Shown: one piece after another, positions 45,072 to 54,429 of the stretch
Layout: every line of letters starts with the position of its first letter
Numbering within the stretch: position 1 is the stretch's first letter
Origin: Vibrio hannami
GTDB lineage: Bacteria; Pseudomonadota; Gammaproteobacteria; Enterobacterales; Vibrionaceae
Reading direction: 5' to 3'
DNA: 64,000 nt
NCBI RefSeq assembly: GCF_029589055.1
Contig: NZ_JARQZP010000007.1
Span: forward strand, 1,922,001-1,986,000
Position numbers and translations under genes: made by a program
Notes under the pieces: generated by a model
Databases searched by the model: none
What the model saw: only the letters and a program-made list of their open reading frames with translations
What the model was told of the DNA's origin: nothing

Positions 45072-45353
45072 ATGGAAACTCAAAACGTATCTTCAGAAAT
45101 AGAAAAAGTTCTTCAAGAGCTTGCAAATCAGAACAAGCAACCAACAGTAGCGTTGGTAAAAGCCCGACTAACGACACCAGTACCTATGCCAGCCATTATT
45201 GCAGCCATAAAAAGCTGGAAGAACAGCAGCCGGATACCAAAAATTGAGGTTGCAGCCAAAACAGATAAAACGTCAGAGCAGCGCATTGAAGAACTGGAAG
45301 TTCAGGTTCAACAATTACTGAGCAGAATAGAAGCACTAGAGGCCAAACAATGA
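45072..45353 (+). CDS. Small hypothetical protein with C-terminal coiled coil
   Basis: 93 residues from ATG 45072. The N-terminal half (EIEKVLQELANQNKQPTVAL and AIIAAIKSWKNS) looks like a helix-turn-helix of the KfrA N-terminal kind, a linker follows, and the end (EQRIEELEVQVQQLLSRIEALEAK) is a clear heptad coiled coil. Possibly a small DNA-binding dimer; function unknown. The stop overlaps the yaiI start (ATGA). Confidence 0.7.
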   Translation: METQNVSSEIEKVLQELANQNKQPTVALVKARLTTPVPMPAIIAAIKSWKNSSRIPKIEVAAKTDKTSEQRIEELEVQVQQLLSRIEALEAKQ

Positions 45354-45796
45354 AAATCTGGGTTGACGCCGATGCCTGCCCAAAAGTCATCAGGGAAACA
45401 CTGTTTCGGGCAGCAGAACGAACGGGAATAGAGTGCACTTTCGTAGCTAATCACCGTATTCCTGTTCCTGCACGGGCAAACATTCATACACTACAGGTAG
45501 AATCTGGGTTTGATATTGCTGATAACGAAATTGTAAAGCGAACAGAATCCAGCGATTTGATTATTACCTCCGATATCCCTCTTGCAGATGAAGTCATAAC
45601 AAAAGGCGCGCTAGCGCTTAGCCCTCGTGGTGAACTTTATACGCGAGAAACAATAAAGGCACGCCTTAATATTCGTGATTTTATGGATACAATGCGTGCT
45701 AGCGGTGTACAGACGGGTGGTCCAGCAGCATTATCGCAAACCGAAAGGCGAGAATTTGCCAACCATTTAGACAGAATTCTCGCCAAAGCCCGATAG
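45350..45796 (+). CDS. yaiI: YaiI/YqxD family protein (DUF188, PIN-like)
   Basis: 148 residues. The N-terminal KIWVDADACPKVIRE and DLIITSDIPLADEVI carry conserved acidic residues of a PIN-like fold, followed by DFMDTMRASGVQTGGPAA. The family is uncharacterised, with a possible nuclease role. It overlaps the upstream small gene by four bases. Confidence 0.88.
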   Translation: MKIWVDADACPKVIRETLFRAAERTGIECTFVANHRIPVPARANIHTLQVESGFDIADNEIVKRTESSDLIITSDIPLADEVITKGALALSPRGELYTRETIKARLNIRDFMDTMRASGVQTGGPAALSQTERREFANHLDRILAKAR

Positions 45797-45808
45797 ATTT
45801 GAGAGGGG

Positions 45809-46585
45809 CTACTTCAGGTGATCCCAGGATATATTGGAAACTATCCGGCAACTATCACATTTGAAGTAAAAAATATCATGGAGTGGTTCATCAAGCAGCC
45901 ACTCACCACCACATTTCGGGCACTTCCTGTCACGTTCATCCTGTAGACTCGTGCCACCAACTCGGTACTGATAATAGTATGTCGGTATCCTGGTGATATA
46001 TTCAATCCTACCGCGTATGTCCCAACCTCTTCTGAACAAATCACTATCTACACTGGTGATTTCTTTCAACGCAGCATGTTCAGCCTTACATCCACCAGCC
46101 ATTTGCAACTCGTCGCAAGCCTGCCACTCAGTCTGCCATTTGATCACCGACTTATGATCACCATTTAATGTTGGGCCATTTCGATAGAGCGGAATAGGCA
46201 GAAGCGTCTCTCCACTTCGCAAAGGTGAGCAGGTATGGACATAGGTGGTATAAAGTACTTGCCAGCTCGGTGACTCCTCTTCCGCAGCCTGTTCCGAATT
46301 TAAGTCTCTACCCAACAACCGAACTTTTGGCGCTAGTAAAGCGGCAGTGGAAAGCTCATCGATACAATATTTCACGTAGTCGGAGTGATTGTCCGGATGA
46401 AGACTTTCTGCTTCGGGGCACACAACGCGAACTGTGAACGTCCCCTCCCCCATCGTTATAGGAAACTCTCTTCCTAAAACCTGACCGTTATAACGCAGAG
46501 CTTCCATCAAACCGTTGATCGCCCGGTCAACAGCAGAAACGGTTGTGTTATCGAAGCAATCAAACTGAAGTTCTAATACGTACAT
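45809..46585 (-). CDS. Zn-ribbon-containing protein (DUF2310)
   Basis: 258 residues. The C-terminal RKCPKCGGEWLL and FKCDSCR form a four-Cys zinc ribbon (near 220-245); the N-terminal part MYVLELQFDCFDNTTVSAVDRA is the family start. Possibly nucleic-acid binding; function unknown. It lies nine bases after syd on the same strand. Confidence 0.82.
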   Translation of the reverse strand: MYVLELQFDCFDNTTVSAVDRAINGLMEALRYNGQVLGREFPITMGEGTFTVRVVCPEAESLHPDNHSDYVKYCIDELSTAALLAPKVRLLGRDLNSEQAAEEESPSWQVLYTTYVHTCSPLRSGETLLPIPLYRNGPTLNGDHKSVIKWQTEWQACDELQMAGGCKAEHAALKEITSVDSDLFRRGWDIRGRIEYITRIPTYYYQYRVGGTSLQDERDRKCPKCGGEWLLDEPLHDIFYFKCDSCRIVSNISWDHLK

Positions 46586-46594
46586 CTCAATGTC

Positions 46595-47139
46595 CTACAC
46601 TTCTGGTGTTAACTGCTGTAGAAACTCATCAAGACTTTCCGCTAGAACATCACGTTTCTTAGTTCCTAACCTTTCGAAAATAACATTCCCCGTAAGATTA
46701 CAAACTGAGATAACATCAAGGTCAGCGTCTGTTGCTCCGATAAAAACCGTTGGTTTCAGTTTTAAACGCTTTTGTGTCACCAGGTGGCCGATAATGTTTT
46801 CTTGCAAACGAACAAAATCCTCATCACTCCATACCTGAAGAAGTGTCAGTTCGTTCCCCTGCCAGGTTGCCTGCATATCTGCACTGTACTGGCTGCCATA
46901 AAACTTTTTGATATCTTCATGAAGCGTCAACTCAATACCATTCTCCAGGTTTTCGAAGCTTGCTTCCTGCTCTCTTTTACAGGTTGCCAAAATACAACAT
47001 CCTCTTCTGTACTTACGATGCAAGGCGAAGCAATACCAACCAAATCGTCACTTTTGGGTAACGTACCGAATTTATCTTCCCAGCATTGCTTGTATCGAGT
47101 GGAAAATGCATACAATTTATCATCTATCGATTGAGACAT
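46595..47139 (-). CDS. syd: SecY-interacting protein Syd (frameshifted in this sequence)
   Basis: Peripheral membrane protein that binds SecY and can disrupt faulty translocons. Two frames overlap: MSQSIDDKLYAFSTRYKQCW through VVFWQPVK, and ASFENLENGIELTLHEDIKKF to the end. Adding one A to the run at 46975-46978 gives WQPVKREQEASFENLENG and 181 residues, the E. coli Syd length. FYGSQYSADMQATW and QKRLKLKPTVFIGATD are family marks. Divergent from queF, as in E. coli. Confidence 0.9.
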
Positions 47140-47212
47140 ATTTGTTCCTAATGACAGCGAATGAGTGTTTAAGTAAACTTATCCACTGGTTAAAAAAGAG
47201 TTCAAATTAAGC

Positions 47213-48058
47213 ATGAGCAAATATTCTAACGCAAAAGAGCTTGCGGGTCTGACCCTTGGTCAAAAAACAGAGTACAGAAATCAGTATGACGCAGCACTGC
47301 TGCAGCCGGTTCCAAGAAGCCTTAACCGGGAGGATCTATCTTTGACTGATGAGCTGCCATTTAAAGGTTGTGATATCTGGACCCTTTATGAACTCTCATG
47401 GCTAAACATGAACGGTTTACCTCAGGTTGCAGTCGGTGAAGTCTTTATTCCGGCAACGAGCAAAAAATTAATCGAATCAAAGTCGTTTAAACTTTATCTG
47501 AACAGTTTTAATCAGACTAAATTTGAAAGCTGGAATGAGGTACAACGTACGCTTGAAAAAGACTTAAGCCAATGCGCCGAAGAAACTGTTACTGTAAACG
47601 TCTATCCTGTATCTCGATATACAAACCAGCCTATTGTAGAGTTGGACGGTGAGTGCATCGACTATCAGGAAATCGAAATTACCGACTACGATTTCAATGC
47701 CGAACTTTTAGAAGGCTCAGCTAAAGGAGAACAAGTTACAGAAGTTCTTCATAGTAACCTGCTCAAATCAAACTGTTTGATTACCAACCAACCCGACTGG
47801 GGAAGCGTTGAAATTAGTTACACAGGAAACAAGATTGATCGAGAGGCTCTGCTGCGCTATCTGGTTTCATTCCGTGAACATAATGAATTCCATGAGCAAT
47901 GTGTAGAACGAATCTTTGTTGATATTACACGTTACTGCAACCCTTCAGAACTATCAGTTCTGGCGAGATATACTCGAAGAGGCGGGTTAGATATAAATCC
48001 ATATCGCTCCTCCTCAGCCGATAAACCTAAACACAATTACCGATTAGCTCGTCAATAA
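47213..48058 (+). CDS. queF: NADPH-dependent 7-cyano-7-deazaguanine reductase
   Basis: Reduces preQ0 to preQ1 in queuosine synthesis. 281 residues, the long two-domain (type II) form. The QueF motif ESKSFKLYLNSFNQTKF is in the N-terminal half; the catalytic Cys is in SNCLITNQPDWG, with EQCVERIFVDI following. An 11-base gap to the TPR gene suggests co-transcription. Confidence 0.95.
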   Translation: MSKYSNAKELAGLTLGQKTEYRNQYDAALLQPVPRSLNREDLSLTDELPFKGCDIWTLYELSWLNMNGLPQVAVGEVFIPATSKKLIESKSFKLYLNSFNQTKFESWNEVQRTLEKDLSQCAEETVTVNVYPVSRYTNQPIVELDGECIDYQEIEITDYDFNAELLEGSAKGEQVTEVLHSNLLKSNCLITNQPDWGSVEISYTGNKIDREALLRYLVSFREHNEFHEQCVERIFVDITRYCNPSELSVLARYTRRGGLDINPYRSSSADKPKHNYRLARQ

Positions 48059-48069
48059 CAAGGGATGTT

Positions 48070-50337
48070 ATGTGGTATCGACTCCTTTCAGGAATTTTGA
48101 TTCTTATCACCGCTGCTTTTAGCTTTAATACCATGGCTGAAAGTAGTTCGCCTGTATTGGAAGAAGCAAGGAAGCTTACTGACGTTACTCCTTCACAGGC
48201 ACGTGCAGTTGCAAAAGACTACCTCAATAAACGAAAACTCGTTACTGCTGGGGGCTCAAAAAGCTCAGGTGCACTGACTCGTGAAGATACCAACAAAGAT
48301 ATCCGGACTCCCGAGTCAACTATAGAAGCTCTACTAATTATATCTCACGCTGAACTGGCTCTGGACGATCCGCTCAAAGCCCTTATTAATGTAGAAGAAG
48401 CGGAATCAATTGCTTACTCGGCAAACCTGATAAAGCCTTCTATTAAAATAAAAACACATAAAGCGCACATCCTTTGGAAACTTTATGAAGATAACGAAAA
48501 AGTTCAGCCTCTTATCAATGAAATTGAAAAAGATCTTGCAGCAGCAAAGCTCGACAAGTTAGCTCTAAACCGCCTTGAATATGATCTTGTATTGCTTAAA
48601 GCAGAAGTAGCATCCGACTCTGCTTTGATAGAATCGTCAGATATCTATTTCGAAAAAGCAGGGGATTTGCTCAGTACCATAGATAATCCGTTGCTTACCA
48701 TTGAATACGACCTACTGATAGGCAAACATAACCTCAAGTACAAAAGGTACAACAAAGCACTATATAACCTACTTGATGCCTACTGGTCTGCTGTGGAAAA
48801 GGGCTCTCCGCTGTTACTTGCAAAAACAAACCTTCTGCTAGCAGAACTATATTCAGAACGGGAAATTCTGGATAAAGCATTAGACCACTTGTCTCAAGCT
48901 GCTGATTTTTATGATAGCTACGGACATTCAGTGATACTCACCAATATTCTGAAGGAAATGGCCGATATCTATTATCAGCAAAGCCGCTTCAACCTTGCTC
49001 TGGTGCAATACTTCAATGTACTTGATGGAGAATCGATTCAAAATAATCTGGAAGATATTATAGAAACACGTCTCGATTTGGCCCGAACCTACTTGCAGCT
49101 ATATAACTTTCCTTTAACTGAGCAGTATATCGATAAAGCTGAATCCTTTTTATCATATACCAATTTCGACTCCCTAAAAGCACAATCTCTCTTGATACAG
49201 GCGGAGCTAAATAGCCACCTGGGAGAAGAGAGTAAGGGTGTGGTTCAAGCAAAACAAGCTCTGGAAATAGGTAAGAAATTAAGTAATAGTGGCATTCAAA
49301 CACAAGCCAATGGTCTTCTTGCACAGTTACTAGAGAAACAAGGTAATTTTAAAGACGCCTATTACTATTTACATAATTACAACAGACTTACCAAATCTAA
49401 GCAGAACCTTTGGTTAGAAATAAGTGAAGATGATTTTACTCAACAAAGAGAATTTATCGAGAAATCGATTCATTATAAAAATCAGGAAGCAAAAATAATT
49501 GAGAGTTCACAAGAAAGGGCTCGTTTTCAATCGTCTGCCATTATCTTGTTTATTTTATCATCTATATTAGTGATCTTATTCATTCGCCGTGGAATGTCAG
49601 TAAAAGTATTGAAAAAACAGTTGGCTGAGCTTTATACGGATCACTATACGCATCCAAGATCAGGATTACGCAACTTGCGCTTGCTGAACGTAAAGCTACC
49701 TTCATCTCTGGAGCAGAGCAGCGCTAACTTTGAACAATGGCAAACCGGAGAACTCATTCACGAACCACTTCATGACAAGTTAAGATTTGTCATGATCGAT
49801 CTTCCGTTTTTAAGGGCTGGATACTTAAAGAGTGGCTACAAAGCTGGATTAGAGCTCGAAGCTCTCTTTGGTCAATACATTAAAGAAAAAATCGTCAGTC
49901 CGGCAAGGCTTTATCACTTTTCGGATGCCATGTTTCTGTATGTAACACCGAATACTAACCCTGATCAAACAGAGAAAGAGTTGTTCGAAACCATCAATCA
50001 ATGGATACAGAATTTTCAGCCTGAAGGAAGCTTAGAAAAAATAGTACGGGCAGGTATCGCGGATTATCCGTTTTTGCCAAGGGCCTACACGGCTATTAAT
50101 GATAAAGAGTTAATAGATATATTACTAATGGCATTAGGGATAGCCCGAAAATTAAGCCTGGAGTCAGGTGAAAGCCATTGGGTAAACTTAAAAGCGATTG
50201 AAAATGCACCTGCTGCAAGCTTTGCTGGAGATGATATAAGAAGCGCATGTAAATCCGCCCTATCTAAAGGCTTGATTAAGATTCATTCCTCCCAAAAAAT
50301 TGAGGACGGAATCATAAATTTTGATACGACTGATTAA
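48070..50337 (+). CDS. TPR-containing membrane protein with degenerate GGDEF-like domain
   Basis: 755 residues: signal peptide (about 1-23), a large helical periplasmic region with TPR-like repeats (about 60-460), one membrane helix (near 495-510) and a cytoplasmic domain from about 515. The latter follows the GGDEF layout (HPRSGLRNLRLL for DPLTGLxNR; RFVMIDLPFLRAGYLKSGYKAG for the strand-helix) but has HFSDAM where GGDEF should be, so it cannot be a normal diguanylate cyclase. It may be a sensor or scaffold for the SGEEF protein encoded next. Ligand unknown. Confidence 0.72.
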   Translation: MWYRLLSGILILITAAFSFNTMAESSSPVLEEARKLTDVTPSQARAVAKDYLNKRKLVTAGGSKSSGALTREDTNKDIRTPESTIEALLIISHAELALDDPLKALINVEEAESIAYSANLIKPSIKIKTHKAHILWKLYEDNEKVQPLINEIEKDLAAAKLDKLALNRLEYDLVLLKAEVASDSALIESSDIYFEKAGDLLSTIDNPLLTIEYDLLIGKHNLKYKRYNKALYNLLDAYWSAVEKGSPLLLAKTNLLLAELYSEREILDKALDHLSQAADFYDSYGHSVILTNILKEMADIYYQQSRFNLALVQYFNVLDGESIQNNLEDIIETRLDLARTYLQLYNFPLTEQYIDKAESFLSYTNFDSLKAQSLLIQAELNSHLGEESKGVVQAKQALEIGKKLSNSGIQTQANGLLAQLLEKQGNFKDAYYYLHNYNRLTKSKQNLWLEISEDDFTQQREFIEKSIHYKNQEAKIIESSQERARFQSSAIILFILSSILVILFIRRGMSVKVLKKQLAELYTDHYTHPRSGLRNLRLLNVKLPSSLEQSSANFEQWQTGELIHEPLHDKLRFVMIDLPFLRAGYLKSGYKAGLELEALFGQYIKEKIVSPARLYHFSDAMFLYVTPNTNPDQTEKELFETINQWIQNFQPEGSLEKIVRAGIADYPFLPRAYTAINDKELIDILLMALGIARKLSLESGESHWVNLKAIENAPAASFAGDDIRSACKSALSKGLIKIHSSQKIEDGIINFDTTD

Positions 50338-50433
50338 ATTATCAGCAGTTATTAATAATTTTAAATGCAGTAATTATTTTTTTTGTTATTATCGAATGGA
50401 TCGGTCTTATATAGAGTTTTTTCGCTTTAATTT

Positions 50434-52008
50434 ATGAGTGAACTGGATGTTAACGGTTCGTCTACAATTTTGAAACAGTTAGACAACCTTAAAACGAAAT
50501 TAGAAGCAGCGCGTCTCACTCAAAGAGACGCGTCGCTTAAGATGTCCAGAGAAGTCAAAATCCTTAAACGGGTTATCAATAAACTCGGAGATGCCTGTCT
50601 CGGATATGACGAAAATCTCGATAATGAAGTGGTATCGCTTCAAAAATCACTTGAGCAGCAGCAGGATATCAGCAAGTTGATTCCAAAACTTGCTATACTT
50701 GAGCGCGCCTTAAGTAAAAATACACGTAAGATGGAAAAACAAAAAAGTCATTTAGACGAGCGGATAAAACATAGTGGTGAAACACTACAAAGAATCCCGG
50801 GCCTACCCGCCCAGTTAAAACGAGACCTAAGAAATTTATTAAGTTTTCCATCAACAAAAAACTCTAATCAGTTAGATCAGGCTGTTCGACTACTCGCCAT
50901 TTATGAGAGTGCCATTAAAATAATCACGTCGAACTCCAGACACAATCCGCCTCAAGAGCCTTCTTTAAAAAGCGAATTACTATATAAGCTATCTGAAGAA
51001 CTACAGACTCTTATCACAGAATTAGATTTTGATAGTGATTCTGGGTATTTGCTTACCGACATACGCATCAAGCTGTTAGATGGCACCAATGCTGAAACCC
51101 TTCTTGAGCTAACTTTACAAGTTTTAAAGCTTGTTATAGAAGGCACTCAATACGAGAGAAAAACCTCAGAGCAGTTTATAGGTCAGGTGTCCGGGGCTCT
51201 TACTCAGATTATTAGTTCAAATACAAAAAATATAGAACAAGGCGAATCTTATTCCGAACATCGCTCACAAATGGCAAATGAGTTGCATACACTCTCAACC
51301 GAATCTCAGGCTGTTCTGAACCAAGCCACAGAGCTAGAGTCTGCAAAAACAGCGATTAATCCTTTGTTAGAGCAGATCAATATGCTGACTGAACGACTTC
51401 AGCATAATGAACAAAGAGAGAAAATCCTACTGGAAAGAATGGTTCATAATCAAAGGCAACTTGATAGTCTACAAGAGCTAACAAAAAGTCACAAGCGCCG
51501 ACTAGATGATCAGGCAGAGCGACTCAAGCAAGACCCTCTAACCAATACTTATAATCGCACTGCGTTTATTGAAAAGCTCGAAGTCGAATATCACAAGTGG
51601 ATTCGCTCTCAACAACCTTTGCATATTTTGTTGTTAGATATTGATAGCTTCAAATCTTTGAATGATAGCTTCGGCTATGCTGCTGGTGACAAAGCACTGA
51701 AGATAATCGCCAGAACTATCATGAAGGAACTTCGAGATACGGATACTATCGCGCGCTTCTCTGGTGAGGAGTTTATTGTCATGCTGCCGGGTAATAGTGC
51801 GAAAGGTATCCAGGACCTTTGCCAACGCCTGCAGATTCAAATTAGCAAACTACCGTTTAAGTTCAGAGAGCAGAACATTACTATTACTGCATCGATTGCT
51901 ACCACTGAACTAAGAGATTCAGACACACCTGAAATGGTTCTGGACAGGCTAAATCACGCCCTTAAAGAAGTAAAAAAGAAAGGCAATAATCAGGTTATAA
52001 CCAAATAA
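50434..52008 (+). CDS. GGDEF-domain protein with SGEEF signature
   Basis: 524 residues, soluble. Long N-terminal helical and coiled-coil regions (about 1-360) lead into a GGDEF domain: DPLTNTYNRTAF, LLLDIDSFKSLNDSFGYAAGD and ARFSGEEFIVML. The signature is SGEEF, with Ser for the first Gly, and the product-inhibition site RDTD lies exactly five residues before it. It is either a variant cyclase or a c-di-GMP receptor; V. cholerae CdgG is a similar case from memory. It lies 96 AT-rich bases after the TPR gene. Confidence 0.82.
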   Translation: MSELDVNGSSTILKQLDNLKTKLEAARLTQRDASLKMSREVKILKRVINKLGDACLGYDENLDNEVVSLQKSLEQQQDISKLIPKLAILERALSKNTRKMEKQKSHLDERIKHSGETLQRIPGLPAQLKRDLRNLLSFPSTKNSNQLDQAVRLLAIYESAIKIITSNSRHNPPQEPSLKSELLYKLSEELQTLITELDFDSDSGYLLTDIRIKLLDGTNAETLLELTLQVLKLVIEGTQYERKTSEQFIGQVSGALTQIISSNTKNIEQGESYSEHRSQMANELHTLSTESQAVLNQATELESAKTAINPLLEQINMLTERLQHNEQREKILLERMVHNQRQLDSLQELTKSHKRRLDDQAERLKQDPLTNTYNRTAFIEKLEVEYHKWIRSQQPLHILLLDIDSFKSLNDSFGYAAGDKALKIIARTIMKELRDTDTIARFSGEEFIVMLPGNSAKGIQDLCQRLQIQISKLPFKFREQNITITASIATTELRDSDTPEMVLDRLNHALKEVKKKGNNQVITK

Positions 52009-52155
52009 CCATACGCTTCTCCGCTCCGAATATTCAACCTCCTTCCCTTAAATACCTTAAATTAATTGGACTTAGCGTCAAATAAGTATATTGTTAAAGG
52101 TATGTCTCTAAACAGACATGTAATTAATAATAATTAGAATCCTCAGGGGGGAAAC

Positions 52156-53513
52156 ATGATTACTCATATCAGTCCCGCCGGTAGTATGGATCTGCTATCT
52201 CAATTAGAAGTACAGCGCCTAAAAAAAGAAGCTACCAGCGATCTTTACCAACTCTACCGCAACTGCACCCTTGCAGTACTAAACTCCGGAAGTCACACGG
52301 ATAATTCCCAGGAATTGCTCGACAAACACCTCGACTTTGATGTTGATGTTGTTAGCCGCGAACGCGGTATTAAACTGGAGCTACACAATCCTCCTGCCGA
52401 AGCCTTTGTTGACGGTACGATCATTAAAGGGATTCAGGAACATCTGTTTTCGGTATTGCGGGATATTGTCTATGTAAATATGCATGTCGCCCAGATGCAT
52501 CAGGACAATCAAAGTGATCCGGTACATATAACCAATCTAGTGTTTGCAATACTCCGTAATGCCGGGGCTTTACACCCAGGTCTGGAGCCAAACCTCGTGG
52601 TTTGTTGGGAGGGCACTCCATCAACCCGGTTGAGTATCAGTACACTCGTGAAGTAGGTCATGAGCTCGGGCTAAGAGAACTAAATATTTGTACTGGCTGT
52701 GGCCCTGGTGCAATGGAAGGCCCGATGAAAGGCGCAGCTATCGGTCACGCTAAGCAAAGATTCGAAGAGCAAAGATATATTGGCTTAACAGAGCCTTCCA
52801 TTATCGCAGCAGAGCCGCCAAACCCTATCGTGAATGAACTTATCATCATGCCTGACATAGAGAAAAGGCTGGAAGCTTTCGTCCGGATGGCTCATGGCAT
52901 TGTAATCTTCCCTGGCGGGCCAGGAACTGCGGAAGAGCTGCTCTATATTCTTGGCGTGATGATGCACCCGGATAATCACAATCAGCCAATGCCGATTGTA
53001 TTAACCGGACCAAAAGAGAGTGAAGCCTACTTCCGCTCTATCGATGAGTTTATTGGTGCTACGCTGGGTAAACAGGCACAAAAACACTACACCATTGTTG
53101 TTGGAGATCCTGCAAAAGCTGCGCAAATCATTAAAGAAGGTATTCCAGATGTACAGGAGCACCGTAAAGAGACTGAAGATGCTTATAGCTACAACTGGTC
53201 TCTGAAAGTACCACCAGAGTTCCAGTATCCGTTTGAGCCTACCCATGAAAGTATGGCAAATCTCGACTTACATTTAGATCAGCCCGTTGAATCACTCGCA
53301 TCTAACCTTAGAAAAGCATTCTCTGGCATCGTTGCGGGTAATGTTAAATCAGAAGGCATCCGTGAAATTGAGAAACACGGCCCTTTCATCATCGACGGTG
53401 ACCCCGAGTTAATGGAAAAAATGGACAAGCTTCTTCAGGATTTTGTTGTTCAGCAAAGGATGAAGCTTCCCGGCTCGGAGTACATTCCATGTTATAAAAT
53501 TGCAGGTAGCTGA
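52156..53513 (+). CDS. ppnN: Nucleotide 5'-monophosphate nucleosidase PpnN (frameshifted in this sequence)
   Basis: Cleaves purine and pyrimidine 5'-monophosphates to base and ribose 5-phosphate; pppGpp-regulated in E. coli. Two frames overlap: MITHISPAGSMDLLSQLEVQ to NLVVCW, and GGHSINPVEYQYTREVG to the end. One G missing in GGG at 52607-52609 explains it (CWGGHSIN). Restored length 452, like E. coli. The LOG-type motif FPGGPGTAEELLYIL is intact. Strong GGGGG ribosome site before ATG. Confidence 0.92.
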
Positions 53514-53542
53514 ACGCTGTAATTTTATATGACGTGTTATAG

Positions 53543-53567
53543 AATAAGGGCTTAGGCCCTTATTTTT
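53543..53567 (+). terminator. Terminator after ppnN
   Basis: AATAAGGGC / GCCCTTATT stem, loop TTAG, then six T; it ends just before the xni start. Confidence 0.8.
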
Positions 53568-53576
53568 TGGAACACT

Positions 53577-54344
53577 ATGTCAATTCACTTAGTTATCATC
53601 GATGCGCTTAACCTTATTCGTCGGGTTCACTCTGCTCAGCCAGATCCATCTGACATCAACAGAACCATCGAAACCACTAAGCGAACATTAAACAGAATCA
53701 TCTCTGAATCTAATCCGACGCATATTATTGCTGTCTTTGATCATCACTTACAGGATCGTGGTTGGCGGGCAGAAATACTCCCCTCTTATAAAGAAAATAG
53801 AAAGCCAATGCCAGAACCTTTATCTGAAGGGTTGGACGCTATTCAGGAAGCCTGGTGGGAACTCGGTATAGACTCTCTCTTGTCAGAAGGTGATGAAGCG
53901 GATGATCTGGTGGCGACCCTGGCTGTAAAAGTGGCTTCTCACGGGGAGCGGGTAACCATCATCTCTACGGATAAAGGTTACTGCCAGCTTTTGGCTCCAA
54001 CTTTGCAAATCCGAGACTATTTTCAGCATCGTTGGCTCGATACACCATTTATCGAGTCAGAATTTGGTGTAAAACCATCACAACTTTCAGATTATTGGGG
54101 CTTAACAGGGGTAAGTTCTAGCCATGTTCCAGGAGTACCTGGTGTAGGCCCTAAAGCGGCAAAAGAGATATTAACTCAGTTTAGCAATATTGAAGATGCA
54201 TTCGCCTCTGACGAGTTACCGCAAAAGTACCGTAAAAAACTAGACGAACATATTGAGCTAGCAAGAAAGTGCAAGCAAATATCCACTCTAAAAACGGATA
54301 TTCAGCTTGGATTTAATTTGCAGGATATCCGTTACAAAGGGTAA
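53577..54344 (+). CDS. xni: Flap endonuclease Xni (exonuclease IX)
   Basis: 255 residues. N-terminal 5'-nuclease domain (LVIIDALNLIRRVHSAQ, FDHHLQDRGWRAEI, GDEADDLVATLA) followed by the DNA-binding helix-hairpin-helix VPGVGPKAAKEIL near 195. It lacks some metal ligands of Pol I-type 5' nucleases, as usual for Xni. ppnN and xni are neighbours also in E. coli. Confidence 0.92.
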   Translation: MSIHLVIIDALNLIRRVHSAQPDPSDINRTIETTKRTLNRIISESNPTHIIAVFDHHLQDRGWRAEILPSYKENRKPMPEPLSEGLDAIQEAWWELGIDSLLSEGDEADDLVATLAVKVASHGERVTIISTDKGYCQLLAPTLQIRDYFQHRWLDTPFIESEFGVKPSQLSDYWGLTGVSSSHVPGVPGVGPKAAKEILTQFSNIEDAFASDELPQKYRKKLDEHIELARKCKQISTLKTDIQLGFNLQDIRYKG

Positions 54345-54349
54345 AGGTA

Positions 54350-54427
54350 ACGGGACGGACGTTGTCCTACAGGTTGCAGGTTGATATCACTGTAACCTGT
54401 AACCTGTAACCTGTAACCTGTAACCTA
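54350..54427. repeat. Dispersed intergenic repeat with hairpin and TGTAACC array (5 copies)
   Basis: GTAAAGGTAACGG, the hairpin GGACGTTGTCC, TACAGGTTGCAGGTT, then five TGTAACC copies (54391-54425), filling the gap between the convergent xni and rlmM genes. Left half matches 35150-35180; the array matches 22165-22202. Confidence 0.75.
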
Positions 54428-54429
54428 GA

